A stretch of 64,000 nt of DNA from an uncultured Oscillospiraceae bacterium (lineage in GTDB: Bacteria > Bacillota > Clostridia > Oscillospirales > Oscillospiraceae). A model generated the notes under the pieces. The model was not told the DNA's origin and ran no database searches. It saw nothing but the letters and a program-made list of their open reading frames with translations. Location of the stretch: NCBI GenBank assembly GCA_934589675.1, contig CAKTOF010000004.1, positions 62,001 through 126,000 of the forward strand, read 5' to 3'. Below, piece after piece: positions 33,747-42,600 of this stretch. A program made the translations under genes and the position numbers. Each line of letters opens with the position of its first letter. The first letter of the stretch is position 1.

Positions 33747-34460
33747 ATGCTGCAAATCACCCACCTGACCAAGACCTACGGCGAGAAAAAAGCCGTGGAT
33801 GACCTGACGCTCTCCATCGCGCCCGGTGAGATCTATGGCTTCATCGGCCACAACGGCGCCGGAAAGACGACGACGCTCAAGGCCGCGGCCGGGATCCTGC
33901 CCTTTGACGAGGGCGACATCCGCATCGCGGGCATCAGCGTCCGGGACGACCCGCTCGCGTGCAAGAAAAACATCGCCTACCTGCCGGACAATCCGGACCT
34001 GTACGACTACATGACCGGCGCGCAGTACCTAAACTTCATCGCCGACGTCTTCGGCATCAGCGCCGCCGAGCGCCGGTCGCGCATTGCCGACTATAGCGCC
34101 CGCTTCGAGCTGACGGACGACCTCGGCGGCGCCATCTCCGGCTACTCGCATGGCATGAAGCAGAAGCTCGCGCTCATCTCGGCGTGGCTGCACACGCCGA
34201 AGCTCATCCTGATGGACGAGCCGTTCGTCGGCCTCGATCCGAAGGCGTCGCATCTGCTCAAGGAAATGATGCGCGAGCACTGCGATGCCGGAAACGCCAT
34301 TTTCTTTTCGACGCATGTGCTCGAGGTCGCGGAGAAGCTGTGCGACAAGATCGCCATCATCCGCGGCGGAAGGCTCATCCGCTCCGGCACGATGGAAGCT
34401 GTGCGCGGCGATGACTCGCTTGAGGATGTGTTCCTGGAGCTGGAGGGCGAGTCATGCTGA
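33747..34460 (+). CDS. ABC transporter ATP-binding protein (ABC-2 exporter type)
   Basis: A 237-residue ATPase starting at ATG 33747 (AAAGAGGG before it); the frame reaches back over the promoter to 33681. Walker A 'GHNGAGKTTTLKA', a variant signature 'SGYSHGMKQKLAL' (common in ABC-2 exporters), Walker B 'LILMDEPFVGLDP', and the switch His in 'FSTHVLEVAE'. Together with the permease below it forms an exporter or a membrane-stress system. The stop overlaps the permease start by 7 bases. Cargo unknown. Confidence 0.92.
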   Translation: MLQITHLTKTYGEKKAVDDLTLSIAPGEIYGFIGHNGAGKTTTLKAAAGILPFDEGDIRIAGISVRDDPLACKKNIAYLPDNPDLYDYMTGAQYLNFIADVFGISAAERRSRIADYSARFELTDDLGGAISGYSHGMKQKLALISAWLHTPKLILMDEPFVGLDPKASHLLKEMMREHCDAGNAIFFSTHVLEVAEKLCDKIAIIRGGRLIRSGTMEAVRGDDSLEDVFLELEGESC

Positions 34461-36043
34461 AAACGCTGCTGAGAAAGCAGCTGCTGGAGTTAAACCGCAG
34501 CTTCTTCCAGAACCGCAAGACGGGCAAGGCGCGCTCACGCGCGGCGGCAGCCGGCTCGATCGCGATGTTTGCCGTGCTCATGGTCGGCGTCATCGGCGGG
34601 ATGTTCCTGTTCCTTGCCGTGCAGTTGCGTCCGCTCATCGCTGCGGGGCTTAGCTGGCTGTACTTTTGCATTTTCGGCCTCATCGCCGTTGCGCTCGGTA
34701 CGTTTGGCAGCGTGTTCAACACATATGCCAGCGTCTATCAGGCGCGCGACAATGACCTGCTGCTCTCGCTGCCCATCCCGGTGCGCGACATCCTGATCGT
34801 CCGGCTGATCGGCGTGTACCTCATGGGGCTGCTCTACAGCGCCGTCGTGCTGCTCCCGGCCGTCATTGTCTATGCAGTGAGCGGCGTGGGCGTCGGACGC
34901 GTGGCGGGAAGCTGCCTGTTTGCATTGCTGCTGTCGTTTTTCGTGCTCGTGCTCTCGTGCGCGCTGGGCTATGTCGTCGCGCGCATCGCCGCGAAGCTCA
35001 AAAACAAGAGCCTCATCACGGTCATCGTCTCGCTCGCATTCCTTGCTGTATACTATTTTGTCTATTTCAAGGCCAACGCAGCCATCAATGCGCTCATCGC
35101 CCACAGCGCGCTCTATGCGCAGAAGATCCGGGGCTCGGCCTATGTGCTCTACCTCTTCGGCCGGGCCGGCGCGGGCGAAGCGGCTGCGGTCGCTGCGTCG
35201 GCGGCCATCACGGCGGCGCTGGTATTTCTGACCTACCGGCTGCTTGCGCGCTCGTTCCTCGGCCTTGCCGCGGGCTCCGGCGGAACGGTCCGGCGCGAGG
35301 TGCGCCTCGACCGGTCGCGCGAGAAAAGCCTCGGCGGCGCGCTGTTCGGCCGCGAGGCCAGGCGCGTGCTCTCCAGCCCGACGTATCTGCTCAACTGCTC
35401 GCTCGGGTCGGTGCTGCTGATCGTCGCGGGCGCGGCAGCGCTCATCCGCGCCGGCTCGCTGCGCGCGGTGCTTGTGCAGATGCCGAAGCTTGCCACGGCT
35501 GCGCCGCTGGTGGCCGGGCTGGCCGTCTGCCTCATTGCCTCCATGAATGCGCTGACGGCGCCGAGCGTGTCCATGGAGGGGAAGAGCCTGTGGATCGTCC
35601 AGTCCCTTCCGATCCCGGCGTGGCAGGCGCTTCGCGCGAAGCTGCGCGTGCATCTTGCCTTTACTGCGGCGCCGATGGCCGTCTGCGCCGTGTGCTGCGC
35701 CATTGGCCTGCGCATTGCGTGGTACGAGGCGATATTGATGTGCCTGCTCGGCGCGGCAAGCGTGTGCTTCAACGCGCTGCTTGGCCTCGCACTCAACCTC
35801 AAGCTGCCGAACCTCACATGGACGAATGAGACGGCCGCGGTCAAGCAGAGCATGAGCGCCCTGCTCAGCCTGCTCATCGGCTGGATCTATGTTTTTGCAA
35901 TGGCGGCTGGCTGCTACTTCCTCGGCGGCCTGAAAAATCCGGAGGCCGGCCTGCTCGCCTGCGCGGGCGTGACGGCCGCGCTGGACGCAGGGCTGCTCGT
36001 TTGGGTCAAAAAGCGCGGGAGCGCGATTTTCGCCTCCCTGTGA
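34454..36043 (+). CDS. ABC-2 type permease (large, two-half exporter subunit)
   Basis: A 529-residue polytopic protein with about 12 hydrophobic segments, starting at ATG 34454 inside the ATPase gene. A segment near residue 100 reads 'QARDNDLLLSLPIPVRDILI', a motif shared by large ABC-2-like permeases in which the paired half-transporters are fused. A second copy-like segment 'GKSLWIVQSLPIPAWQALRA' appears near residue 380, which supports an internal duplication. Substrate is not indicated; relatives are often unannotated exporters of Firmicutes. Confidence 0.85.
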   Translation: MLKTLLRKQLLELNRSFFQNRKTGKARSRAAAAGSIAMFAVLMVGVIGGMFLFLAVQLRPLIAAGLSWLYFCIFGLIAVALGTFGSVFNTYASVYQARDNDLLLSLPIPVRDILIVRLIGVYLMGLLYSAVVLLPAVIVYAVSGVGVGRVAGSCLFALLLSFFVLVLSCALGYVVARIAAKLKNKSLITVIVSLAFLAVYYFVYFKANAAINALIAHSALYAQKIRGSAYVLYLFGRAGAGEAAAVAASAAITAALVFLTYRLLARSFLGLAAGSGGTVRREVRLDRSREKSLGGALFGREARRVLSSPTYLLNCSLGSVLLIVAGAAALIRAGSLRAVLVQMPKLATAAPLVAGLAVCLIASMNALTAPSVSMEGKSLWIVQSLPIPAWQALRAKLRVHLAFTAAPMAVCAVCCAIGLRIAWYEAILMCLLGAASVCFNALLGLALNLKLPNLTWTNETAAVKQSMSALLSLLIGWIYVFAMAAGCYFLGGLKNPEAGLLACAGVTAALDAGLLVWVKKRGSAIFASL

Positions 36044-36086
36044 AAACTGCCCGGCGCGGATGCAAGGCTCCGCGCCGGGCAGTTTT
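36043..36086. terminator. Bidirectional terminator between the exporter and the HAD phosphatase
   Basis: A perfect 18-bp stem (AAAACTGCCCGGCGCGGA / TCCGCGCCGGGCAGTTTT) with an 8-base loop. A and T runs on either side serve both converging genes; it begins at the last base of one stop codon and ends within the other. Confidence 0.92.
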
Positions 36087-36726
36087 ATTTCAGAAGGATC
36101 GGCGCAAGCGCCGCGGGGGAGTCCGCGATGGCGTCGGCGCCCGCGCGCTCCAGCTCGCCGGGCGCGGCGTAGCCGTATCTCACGCCGACGGCGCGGACGC
36201 CGCAGCGGTGCGCGCCGAGAATGTCGTAGCTCCGGTCGCCGACCATGATCGCGTTTTCGGGCTTCGCGCCGAGCTGGCGGAGCGCCTCGGAGACGACCTC
36301 GGCCTTGTCCGTCCGGCGGCCGTCGAGCTCGCTGCCGACGATCGCCTCAAAATACTCGCTCAGGCCGAATTTGTCGCAGATCTGCACGGAGTAAACGGTC
36401 GGCTTGCTTGTAGCGACGGCAAGGCGCCTGCCTGCGCCGCGAAGCGCGCCGAGCAGCGCCGGGATGCCGGGGTAGACGCCGTTTTCAAAGATACCGACGG
36501 GCGCGAAGCGCTCGCGGTAGTAGGCGACGGCCTGCTGCGCCTGCTGATCCGTCATGTGGTAGAAGTCGCGGAAGGAATCGAGCAGCGGCGGGCCGATGAA
36601 CGGCACGAGCGCGTCGCATTCCGATGCGATGCCGAATTTGGAAAGTGCGTACTGCACGCATTTTGTGATGCCCTCCTTCGGGTCGGTCAGCGTCCCGTCG
36701 AGGTCGAAGAGAATGTAGTCTGCCAT
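36085..36726 (-). CDS. HAD-superfamily phosphatase, phosphoglycolate-phosphatase-like (Gph/PpaX group)
   Basis: A 213-residue hydrolase from ATG 36726 (AGGAGG before it). Motif I 'LFDLDGTLTDPKEGI' has the nucleophile Asp and acid Asp; motif II 'LAVATSKP' the Thr/Ser; motif III is the Lys in 'DKAEVV'; motif IV 'AIMVGDRSYDILGA' the Mg-binding Asp residues. The alpha-helical C1 cap between motifs I and II is present. Likely substrates are phosphoglycolate, pyrophosphate or nucleotides; the sequence cannot decide. Its promoter is TTGCGC / TACAAT, minus strand. Confidence 0.9.
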   Translation of the reverse strand: MADYILFDLDGTLTDPKEGITKCVQYALSKFGIASECDALVPFIGPPLLDSFRDFYHMTDQQAQQAVAYYRERFAPVGIFENGVYPGIPALLGALRGAGRRLAVATSKPTVYSVQICDKFGLSEYFEAIVGSELDGRRTDKAEVVSEALRQLGAKPENAIMVGDRSYDILGAHRCGVRAVGVRYGYAAPGELERAGADAIADSPAALAPILLK

Positions 36727-36753
36727 GGTGCGCCTCCTGCGTTTGTTCGCCCT

Positions 36754-36782
36754 ATTGTAGCAGAATGCACGCCGCAGCGCAA
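36754..36782 (-). promoter_or_regulatory. Sigma-A type promoter for the HAD phosphatase
   Basis: On the minus strand, TTGCGC (36777-36782), 17-base spacer and TACAAT (36754-36759), 28 bases before the start. Confidence 0.65.
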
Positions 36783-36784
36783 TG

Positions 36785-36821
36785 AAAAAAACCGGGAGCA
36801 GCCGCGGCCGCTCCCGGTTTT
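36785..36821 (-). terminator. Terminator of the ECF sigma/anti-sigma operon
   Basis: AAAACCGGGAGC pairs with GCTCCCGGTTTT around AGCCGCGGCC. The A-run at 36785 gives a T-run leftward, directly after the anti-sigma stop. The short T-run on the other side could also act rightward. Confidence 0.88.
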
Positions 36822-36823
36822 GC

Positions 36824-37753
36824 TTATCCCACGTCGCCCTGCGCGGGGGAGCAGATCGCGGAAGCCATGTCCAGCAGACCCTGCTCACTTGCGCCGGTGT
36901 CGACGCTCAGGCTGTACAAAAGCCCCGGCGCGACGTCGAACCAGCAGATCTTGCCCGCGCCGCCGTCCGTAAAGTCAAGCCGTGCCGGGCACCAGCCGAC
37001 CTCGCCTTCGGCGGACGAGGCGTAGCTGCCGTGCTCGCCCGAGATGTCGGCAAAGTCCTCGCTCACGTCGCCGGTTGCGGCGATGCGGTAGCTCCAGCGC
37101 GCGCCGCCGAGCGTGAAGGCCGTCTCGGCGACGGTCAGACCGTCCAGCCTGAAGGCGTTATACGAGATGTCCTGCGCGCCGTCCGGCACGCGTGTGATGT
37201 CGTGGCCGAGGTTCAACAGCAGCTTGCGCGCCGTCGTGAGCACGGCCTCGGAGCCGCCGTCGGAGAGCAGGCACCACTGCACCTCACCGTCGTACCAGCT
37301 GACGAACGTCCCGCCGTCCATGGTGCCGAGCGTCAGGCCGAGCGAGCCGTCCTGCCATGTAAGCTCGTCTGCGCTGCCTGCGCCTGCGACGGCGGACTCG
37401 GCCGGCTCGTCTGCGCGCAGGGCGCGGCAGGTGTAGAGCGTGCCGCTGAGTTCAAATTTTGCTTCGGCCATGGGCGCGGGATAGTCCGCACCGACGTCGA
37501 TGAGCGCGTAGGTCACGTCTGCCGCGCCGCCGGGCAGCTGCATTGCGTAGCCCTGCTCGGCCAGATCGTCCGCCGTCGTGCCGCCGGACGCCCACGGTCG
37601 CCAGATCAGCGCGCCGGCGAGGATCAGGCAGAGGCATGCCGCTGCGGCGAGCATGGGGACGAGCGTGCGCCGCTTCGCGCGCGGCCGCTGCGCCTGCTCG
37701 AGCAGCTCATCGTCCACGGCGTTCATATAAATGCGAAAGCGTTTTTCGTTCAT
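36824..37753 (-). CDS. Probable anti-sigma factor, single-pass membrane protein
   Basis: A 309-residue protein whose ATG overlaps the sigma gene stop (ATGA). A cytoplasmic head of about 30 residues ('DDELLEQAQRPRAKRR') is followed by one helix (about 31-51) and an external domain of about 255 residues with paired beta-like strands ('GTFVSWYDGEVQWCLLSD'). No zinc anti-sigma H-X3-C-X2-C motif is seen, so it belongs to a zinc-less type or to a different regulatory membrane protein. Its coupling to the ECF gene is the main evidence. The external domain would sense an envelope signal (inference) and is not recognised. Confidence 0.75.
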   Translation of the reverse strand: MNEKRFRIYMNAVDDELLEQAQRPRAKRRTLVPMLAAAACLCLILAGALIWRPWASGGTTADDLAEQGYAMQLPGGAADVTYALIDVGADYPAPMAEAKFELSGTLYTCRALRADEPAESAVAGAGSADELTWQDGSLGLTLGTMDGGTFVSWYDGEVQWCLLSDGGSEAVLTTARKLLLNLGHDITRVPDGAQDISYNAFRLDGLTVAETAFTLGGARWSYRIAATGDVSEDFADISGEHGSYASSAEGEVGWCPARLDFTDGGAGKICWFDVAPGLLYSLSVDTGASEQGLLDMASAICSPAQGDVG

Positions 37754-38307
37754 ACGTTGATCCCTTCCTTTTCAAGCGCCTCGCGCAGCCTTGCGCGGGT
37801 GCGGAACAAAAGCGACTTGACGGTCCCTTCACGAAGATGACATGCGCCGGCGATCTCGGCGATGCTCTCGCCGTACCAATACCGGCGCAGAAAGCAGACG
37901 CGGGCGTTTTCCGGCTGCGCGCGGAGAAACCGGTTCAAGGTCTCCCGGAGCTCGCCGGACTCAGCTGCCTGCTCGGCGTCGCCGGCGGTGGGGAGGCACG
38001 CTTCCAGCTCCTCGAATGCGGCCGTGAGCGCCGTGCTGCGCGCGCCCGCGCGGTTGTAGTCGAGCCGGTCGAGCGCCAGATTGCGCGCGATGCGCGCCAT
38101 GTACGCGCCGAGCGACGCGGGCCGCTGCGGCGGGATGGAACCCCAGACGCGAAACAGCGTCTCGCTCAGACATTCCTCGACGTCGCGCTCATCCGGCAAT
38201 ATGCGCCGCGCGACGGACAGGCACAGCCGCCCGTATTGCGCGCGCAGCGCGTCCAGAACGGACTGCGTGCGGGAAAACAGCTGTGTGATCAGGATCTCAT
38301 CGTTCAT
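37750..38307 (-). CDS. ECF-type RNA polymerase sigma factor
   Basis: A 185-residue sigma-70 family protein starting at ATG 38307 after AAAGGAGG. Region 2: 'LCLSVARRILPDERDVEECLSETLFRVW' and 'SLGAYMARIARNLALDRL'. Region 4: 'CFLRRYWYGESIAEIAGACH' then 'EGTVKSLLFRTRARLREAL'. Region 3 is missing, as in all ECF factors. It is followed by a coupled membrane protein that probably sequesters it. A 12-base perfect palindrome AATTGGCCAATT lies 22-34 bases upstream of the start and could be an autoregulatory site. Confidence 0.93.
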   Translation of the reverse strand: MNDEILITQLFSRTQSVLDALRAQYGRLCLSVARRILPDERDVEECLSETLFRVWGSIPPQRPASLGAYMARIARNLALDRLDYNRAGARSTALTAAFEELEACLPTAGDAEQAAESGELRETLNRFLRAQPENARVCFLRRYWYGESIAEIAGACHLREGTVKSLLFRTRARLREALEKEGINV

Positions 38308-38329
38308 ATGGACCCTCCTTTTCTCGGGT

Positions 38330-38341
38330 AATTGGCCAATT
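38330..38341. repeat. 12-base perfect palindrome upstream of the ECF sigma gene
   Basis: AATTGGCCAATT lies 22-34 bases before the ECF start codon on the minus strand. It may be an operator; no protein is indicated. Confidence 0.35.
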
Positions 38342-38443
38342 CCGCGGGCCGGTCATTTCCGGCTCTGCCTATTCTGACGGCAGCGCAGGCGCTGGGGTTG
38401 CAGACAAACGAAATCTTGCGCTGGTTTTCTTTCTTTCGCCATC

Positions 38444-38472
38444 TTGCTTTCCGATGGGCGTTGTGCTATAAC
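38444..38472 (+). promoter_or_regulatory. Sigma-A type promoter for the MATE gene
   Basis: TTGCTT (38444-38449), 17-base spacer and TATAAC (38467-38472), 37 bases before the ATG. Confidence 0.65.
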
Positions 38473-38509
38473 AGTATTCATTCTGCTTACGGCAAGAAAG
38501 GAAACCGAA

Positions 38510-39889
38510 ATGGCACACTGTGGGACAAAACGGGCCATCGACATGACGGACGGCCCGCTTTTTAAGAATATTTTTCTTTACAGCCTGCCGCTTATGTTTG
38601 CGCAGGTGCTTGAGGTGCTCTTCAACCTGAGCGATGTGGCCATTGCGGGCAAATTCGCGGACTACCGCGCGCTCGGCGCCGTCGGATCGACGACACTGCT
38701 GGTGTCGCTGTTTACAGGCTTTCTCATCGGCATGGGAAGCGGCGTGTGCGTGCGCGTGGCGCACCGGCTGGGTGTCGGCGATGAGGACGGCGCGCGATGC
38801 ACGGTGTTTTCGTCGGGCGTGGTGTGCCTGGTCATCGGCCTTGCCGTTTTTGCATCCTGCGCCTTGTTTGCCGTGCCGATGCTGCGCCTGCTCAACACAA
38901 AAGACGAGCTGATGGACGGCGCGTGCGTCTACCTGCGCATCTATTCGCTCGGTATGCCGGCCATGGCCATCTACAACTTCGGCAACGGCGTGCTCAGCGC
39001 GTGCGGCGAGACGAAAAAGCCGCTCGTCTATCTCACGATCGCGGGCGTGCTCAACGTCATTTTAAATCTGTTTTTCGTCATCGTCTGCGGCATGGCGGCC
39101 GACGGCGTCGCCATCGCGAGCGTCATTGCGCAGTACCTGTCCGCCGCGCTCATCGTCATCCACCTGCTGCGCCGCCGTGACGCGTGCAGGCTGCATTTGT
39201 CATTCCGGTTTTTTGACCGCCGCGCGTGCACGAGCGTGCTGGCGCTCGGCATTCCGGCGGGCATTCAGAACGCCATTTTTGCCGTGGCGAATCTGTTCGT
39301 GCAGAAGGGCGTCAACTCGTTCGACGCCGTGCTCGTCTCCGGCAACTCCGCCGCGGCCAACGCCGACACGGTCATCTACAACGTCATGGGCGCGTTCCAC
39401 ACGGCCTGCGCCAGCTTTATGAGCCGCAACCTCGGCGCGGGCAAGCGCGACCGCGTGATCCGCAGCTATTTCGTCAGCCTGAGCATGAGCTTCTGCTCCG
39501 GCGCGCTGCTGTTTGTGTTCGGGCGGCAGTTCCTTTCGCTGTTTGCCAACGAGCCGGACGTCATCGCGGCCGGAATGCAGCGCATCCATATCATGGGCTG
39601 GTCGTACTGCGTCAGCGCGTTCATGGACTGCACCATCGCCGCCTCGCGCGGCATCGGCAAGAGTGCCGTCCCGACGGTCATCGTCATCCTCGGCTCGTGC
39701 GTGTTCCGCGTCATCTGGGTGTACACGGTGTTTGCACACTTCCAGACCATCGCGTCGCTCTATTTGCTCTACGTGTTCTCCTGGGCCATCACGGCCGTGT
39801 GCGAGATCGTCTATTTCCGCCGCAGCTACCGAAGTCTGATCCGCGGCCACGAGCAGGTCGAGCTGGAGCATGCAAAACAGTTGACATAA
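38510..39889 (+). CDS. MATE-family multidrug/metabolite efflux transporter
   Basis: A 459-residue membrane protein with 12 hydrophobic helices in two halves. ATG 38510 follows GAAAGGA; the frame reaches back over the promoter. The first half has 'GPLFKNIFLYSLPLMFAQVL' and 'LFNLSDVAIAGKFADYRALG', the second 'LALGIPAGIQNAIFAVANLF' and 'RNLGAGKRDRVIRSY', the usual MATE repeats. It exports cationic drugs or metabolites using Na+ or H+. Single gene with its own promoter and terminator. The substrate cannot be inferred. Confidence 0.9.
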   Translation: MAHCGTKRAIDMTDGPLFKNIFLYSLPLMFAQVLEVLFNLSDVAIAGKFADYRALGAVGSTTLLVSLFTGFLIGMGSGVCVRVAHRLGVGDEDGARCTVFSSGVVCLVIGLAVFASCALFAVPMLRLLNTKDELMDGACVYLRIYSLGMPAMAIYNFGNGVLSACGETKKPLVYLTIAGVLNVILNLFFVIVCGMAADGVAIASVIAQYLSAALIVIHLLRRRDACRLHLSFRFFDRRACTSVLALGIPAGIQNAIFAVANLFVQKGVNSFDAVLVSGNSAAANADTVIYNVMGAFHTACASFMSRNLGAGKRDRVIRSYFVSLSMSFCSGALLFVFGRQFLSLFANEPDVIAAGMQRIHIMGWSYCVSAFMDCTIAASRGIGKSAVPTVIVILGSCVFRVIWVYTVFAHFQTIASLYLLYVFSWAITAVCEIVYFRRSYRSLIRGHEQVELEHAKQLT

Positions 39890-39892
39890 TAC

Positions 39893-39926
39893 AAAAGAGC
39901 GGACGGCGCAGCCGTCTGCTCTTTTT
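39893..39926. terminator. Bidirectional terminator between the MATE gene and the histidine kinase
   Basis: AAAAGAGCGGACGG / CCGTCTGCTCTTTT is a 14-bp stem (one wobble) around CGCAG. T-runs in both directions serve the converging genes. Confidence 0.88.
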
Positions 39927-41217
39927 ATGCCTTTAAGGTCAGCGTAAACTCGATGCGGCCCGGCTCCGGGCAGAAAGCGCGGATGGTGCCGCCGTGGGCC
40001 TGGGCGATGCCGCGGGCGATGGACAACCCGATGCCGAAGCCGCCGGTCGCCGCCGTGCGGGAGGCGTCCGGGCGGTAGAAGCGGTCAAAAAGGCGCGCAA
40101 GCTCATCGCCGCTGAGCGGCGCGCAGGGGTTGGACTGGCGCAGGACGATGCTGCGCTTTTCTTTCGTCAGCGAGAGGGAAATATCACCGTCCGGCAGGCT
40201 GTAGCGCAGGGCGTTGTCGAGCAGAATGCTTGTCAGCTGGCGCAGCGCGCCCTCGTCTCCGTGGTACTTGATGCCCGGCGCGACGGCGAGCGTGAGCGCG
40301 TGGCCGCCGGACTTAGCGCTGCCCTGGAACGACTCGACTGTGTCGGTCACGGCCTCGGACAGGTCGAACGTCGTATTTGTCATGGGCGGCTCCTCCTCGT
40401 CCATGCGTGAGAGCGTGACGAGCGAAGCGACGAGCTCGCTCATTTTTTTCGTCTGCGATTCGGCCTTGCCGATCCATTTCGTCTCGGACGGGTCCATTTT
40501 CAGAAGCGTCAGGCACGTCGTGATGACGGTCAGCGGCGTTTTGAGCTCGTGGCTCGCGTCTGTAATAAACTGCTTCTGCTGCGCGGCGGCGCGCACGACG
40601 GGGTCGATGGCGCGGCGCGAGAGCAGCACGACGAGCACATACACCAGCGCAATGCAGACCGCGTCCGCAGCGAGCGAGCACAGCGCGAGGAGCCGGACGG
40701 TGCGCAGCGCCTGCGAGCAGTCGAGGAAAATGGCCATATAGGTGCCATCGGGCTGCTCGGCGACGAAGAGCTTGTAGCCGGAATAGAAGCGATAGCCCGA
40801 CTTTCGCTGCACTGCGGCGGCAAGGTACGGCACAAGCTCATCCTCCGTGACGGCGGCGATATGCGAAAGGTCGGATCCGGTCAGATCGCCGTTTTCGTCA
40901 TAGCGCAGGACAAAATAGCGCGTCGAGTACGGCGTCTCCGGCCCGTAGGGGCCAGGATTTTCCGGAGTTTTCAGGCCGCTGCTTTGCGGCTCGGCGCCGC
41001 CGTCCGGCTTCCCGGGAGGGGAGGACTGCTCGCCGGGGTCGCTGCGCGGGTCGGGGAACGTGCCCTTGTTGCCCGCGATCATGGTCAGCATCGTGTTCAG
41101 GTCGCGGTTCGTCGAAATGAAGCTGGCCGCGTTCACAAAAAGCGTCAGCGCGAGCATCACGAGCGAGACGGAGATCATGGCGATGCGGATGAACCGCTTG
41201 CGCAGCCGCCGGATCAT
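39925..41217 (-). CDS. Sensor histidine kinase (OmpR-partner type)
   Basis: A 430-residue kinase from ATG 41217, which overlaps the response-regulator stop (ATGA). Helix 1 at about 10-30, a Pro/Gly-rich extracellular loop to about 170 with no recognised domain, helix 2 at about 175-200. H223 is in 'ASHELKTPLTVI'. N box 'LTSILLDNALRYSLP', a G box 'GGFGIGLSIARGIAQAHGG'. It should phosphorylate the coupled regulator upstream. It is the last gene of the leftward VTC/DUF4956 operon, which points to a signal related to that system. Confidence 0.93.
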   Translation of the reverse strand: MIRRLRKRFIRIAMISVSLVMLALTLFVNAASFISTNRDLNTMLTMIAGNKGTFPDPRSDPGEQSSPPGKPDGGAEPQSSGLKTPENPGPYGPETPYSTRYFVLRYDENGDLTGSDLSHIAAVTEDELVPYLAAAVQRKSGYRFYSGYKLFVAEQPDGTYMAIFLDCSQALRTVRLLALCSLAADAVCIALVYVLVVLLSRRAIDPVVRAAAQQKQFITDASHELKTPLTVITTCLTLLKMDPSETKWIGKAESQTKKMSELVASLVTLSRMDEEEPPMTNTTFDLSEAVTDTVESFQGSAKSGGHALTLAVAPGIKYHGDEGALRQLTSILLDNALRYSLPDGDISLSLTKEKRSIVLRQSNPCAPLSGDELARLFDRFYRPDASRTAATGGFGIGLSIARGIAQAHGGTIRAFCPEPGRIEFTLTLKA

Positions 41218-41888
41218 GCGGCGTCCTCCAGCGCGTAGCCCATGCCGCGCACGGCGCGGATGGTCACGCGAGAGCCGATGGCGCGCAGCTTTTTGTGCAG
41301 GTTGGAGATGTGGACCCACACGACGCTCACGTCCGCGTCGCTCTCCCAGCCCCAGATGTGCTCCATGATGCGGTCGGCCGAGAGCAGTACGCGCGGCGAG
41401 CGGAGAAAGAGCTCCATGACCTGAAACTCCCGCCCGCTCAGCCGGACGGCCTCGCTGCCGCAGGAGAGAAGTCCCGCCGCGCAGTCTAAATGCACGTCGC
41501 CGAACGGGAGCACCGTCGGCTGGAACTGCCCGCCGCGGCGCAGCATGGCGCGCACGCGGGATAAAAGCTCGTCCGGGGCGAACGGCTTTGGCAGATAGTC
41601 GTCCGCGCCGGCGTCGAAGCCCGTGACGCGGTCGTCCTTCTGCGCCTTGGCCGTCAGCATCATGATGGGCGTGGACGATCCGCCTGCGCGCAGGCGGCGC
41701 AGGACCTCGACGCCGTCCAGCTTCGGCATCATGACGTCTAAAATGATGGCGTCATAGTCGCCGGCTTCGGCGTAGTCCAGCGCGGCCTGCCCGTCGTGTA
41801 CGGCGTCGACGGTAAATTGGTTTTTTTCAAAAAAAGCGGTCAGGGCTTCGGCCAGATCGACCTCGTCCTCCGCGATGAGCAGCTTCAT
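41214..41888 (-). CDS. OmpR/PhoB-family response regulator
   Basis: A 224-residue regulator. The ATG at 41888 is used; a GTG at 41897 in the same frame is possible and neither has a strong site. The receiver carries acidic 'AEDEVD', phospho-acceptor D51 in 'AIILDVMMPKLDG', Thr in 'IMMLTAKAQ' and Lys in 'YLPKPF'. The C-terminal winged helix has 'LSGREFQVMELFLRSPRVLLS' and 'VSVVWVHISNLHKKLRAIGS' with 'AVRGMGYAL'. It lies 49 bases after the DUF4956 gene. Two direct repeats over the operon promoter (43345-43362) are a likely binding site, making it autoregulatory (inference). Confidence 0.93.
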   Translation of the reverse strand: MKLLIAEDEVDLAEALTAFFEKNQFTVDAVHDGQAALDYAEAGDYDAIILDVMMPKLDGVEVLRRLRAGGSSTPIMMLTAKAQKDDRVTGFDAGADDYLPKPFAPDELLSRVRAMLRRGGQFQPTVLPFGDVHLDCAAGLLSCGSEAVRLSGREFQVMELFLRSPRVLLSADRIMEHIWGWESDADVSVVWVHISNLHKKLRAIGSRVTIRAVRGMGYALEDAA

Positions 41889-41937
41889 TTGGATCACCCG
41901 TCTCTTTTATACTCCCGAATGCGCGAAAACGCAAGCG

Positions 41938-42600
41938 TCAGAGCGCTTCGCGGCTGGCAATGCGGCCGCAGATGATGTTCAGATTCCCGTTGCGGCAGCG
42001 GATGGCGTCGAGAAACTCCTTCGGCGGGAGATCAGTCTTCAGCTTCACGCGGTAGTGCAGCTCGTAGAGCGTGCCCATGCTGGCCGTGCGAACCTGGTCG
42101 AGCTCGGAGGAATCGAGATACTGCGCGAACAGGTCGTCGAATAGGCCGTCGTAGTCGAGGTTTTCGGGGATGGTGATCTTCAGCATACGCTCGCGCGCGC
42201 CGGAGTCTGCCGGGACGAGCAGGGTCAGCGCGATCATGACGGCCGCGATGACGGCGAAAAACACCGCTGCGAGCACGATATAGCCCAAGCCGCACGCGAG
42301 GCCGAGCGCCATGGCGATGAAGATCGCCGTGATCTCCCGCGCCGTGCCGGGCGCGGAGCGGAAGCGGACAAGGCCGAACGCGCCCGCGACGGCCACGCCC
42401 GCGCCGAGGTTGCCGCCGACGAGCAGGATGACGGTCTGCACCGCCGCGGGCAGGATGGCGAGCGTCAGGAAAAAGCTCTGCGTGCTGCTGCTTTTAAAGC
42501 GCGCGAGCAGCGCCGTGCCGAGACCCAGCACGAGAGCGGACAGCAAGCAGATCAAAAAGCCGGAAATTGTCAGCCCGTCGGACAAAATGGATTCAAGCAC
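41938..42600 (-). CDS. DUF4956-family membrane protein
   Basis: A 220-residue protein starting at GTG 42600, overlapping the VTC gene by 8 bases. Four helices: about 10-35, 45-62, then 'LVGGNLGAGVAVAGAFGLVRFRSAPGTAREI', the DUF4956 hallmark, and two more around 92-130. A cytoplasmic C-terminal domain of about 85 residues follows ('MLKITIPENLDYDGLFDDL'), with an ACT-like feel. DUF4956 genes commonly neighbour VTC-domain genes in bacteria. The pair is thought to form a membrane polyphosphate or related polymer machinery, but the role of DUF4956 is not established. Confidence 0.88.
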   Translation of the reverse strand: MLESILSDGLTISGFLICLLSALVLGLGTALLARFKSSSTQSFFLTLAILPAAVQTVILLVGGNLGAGVAVAGAFGLVRFRSAPGTAREITAIFIAMALGLACGLGYIVLAAVFFAVIAAVMIALTLLVPADSGARERMLKITIPENLDYDGLFDDLFAQYLDSSELDQVRTASMGTLYELHYRVKLKTDLPPKEFLDAIRCRNGNLNIICGRIASREAL

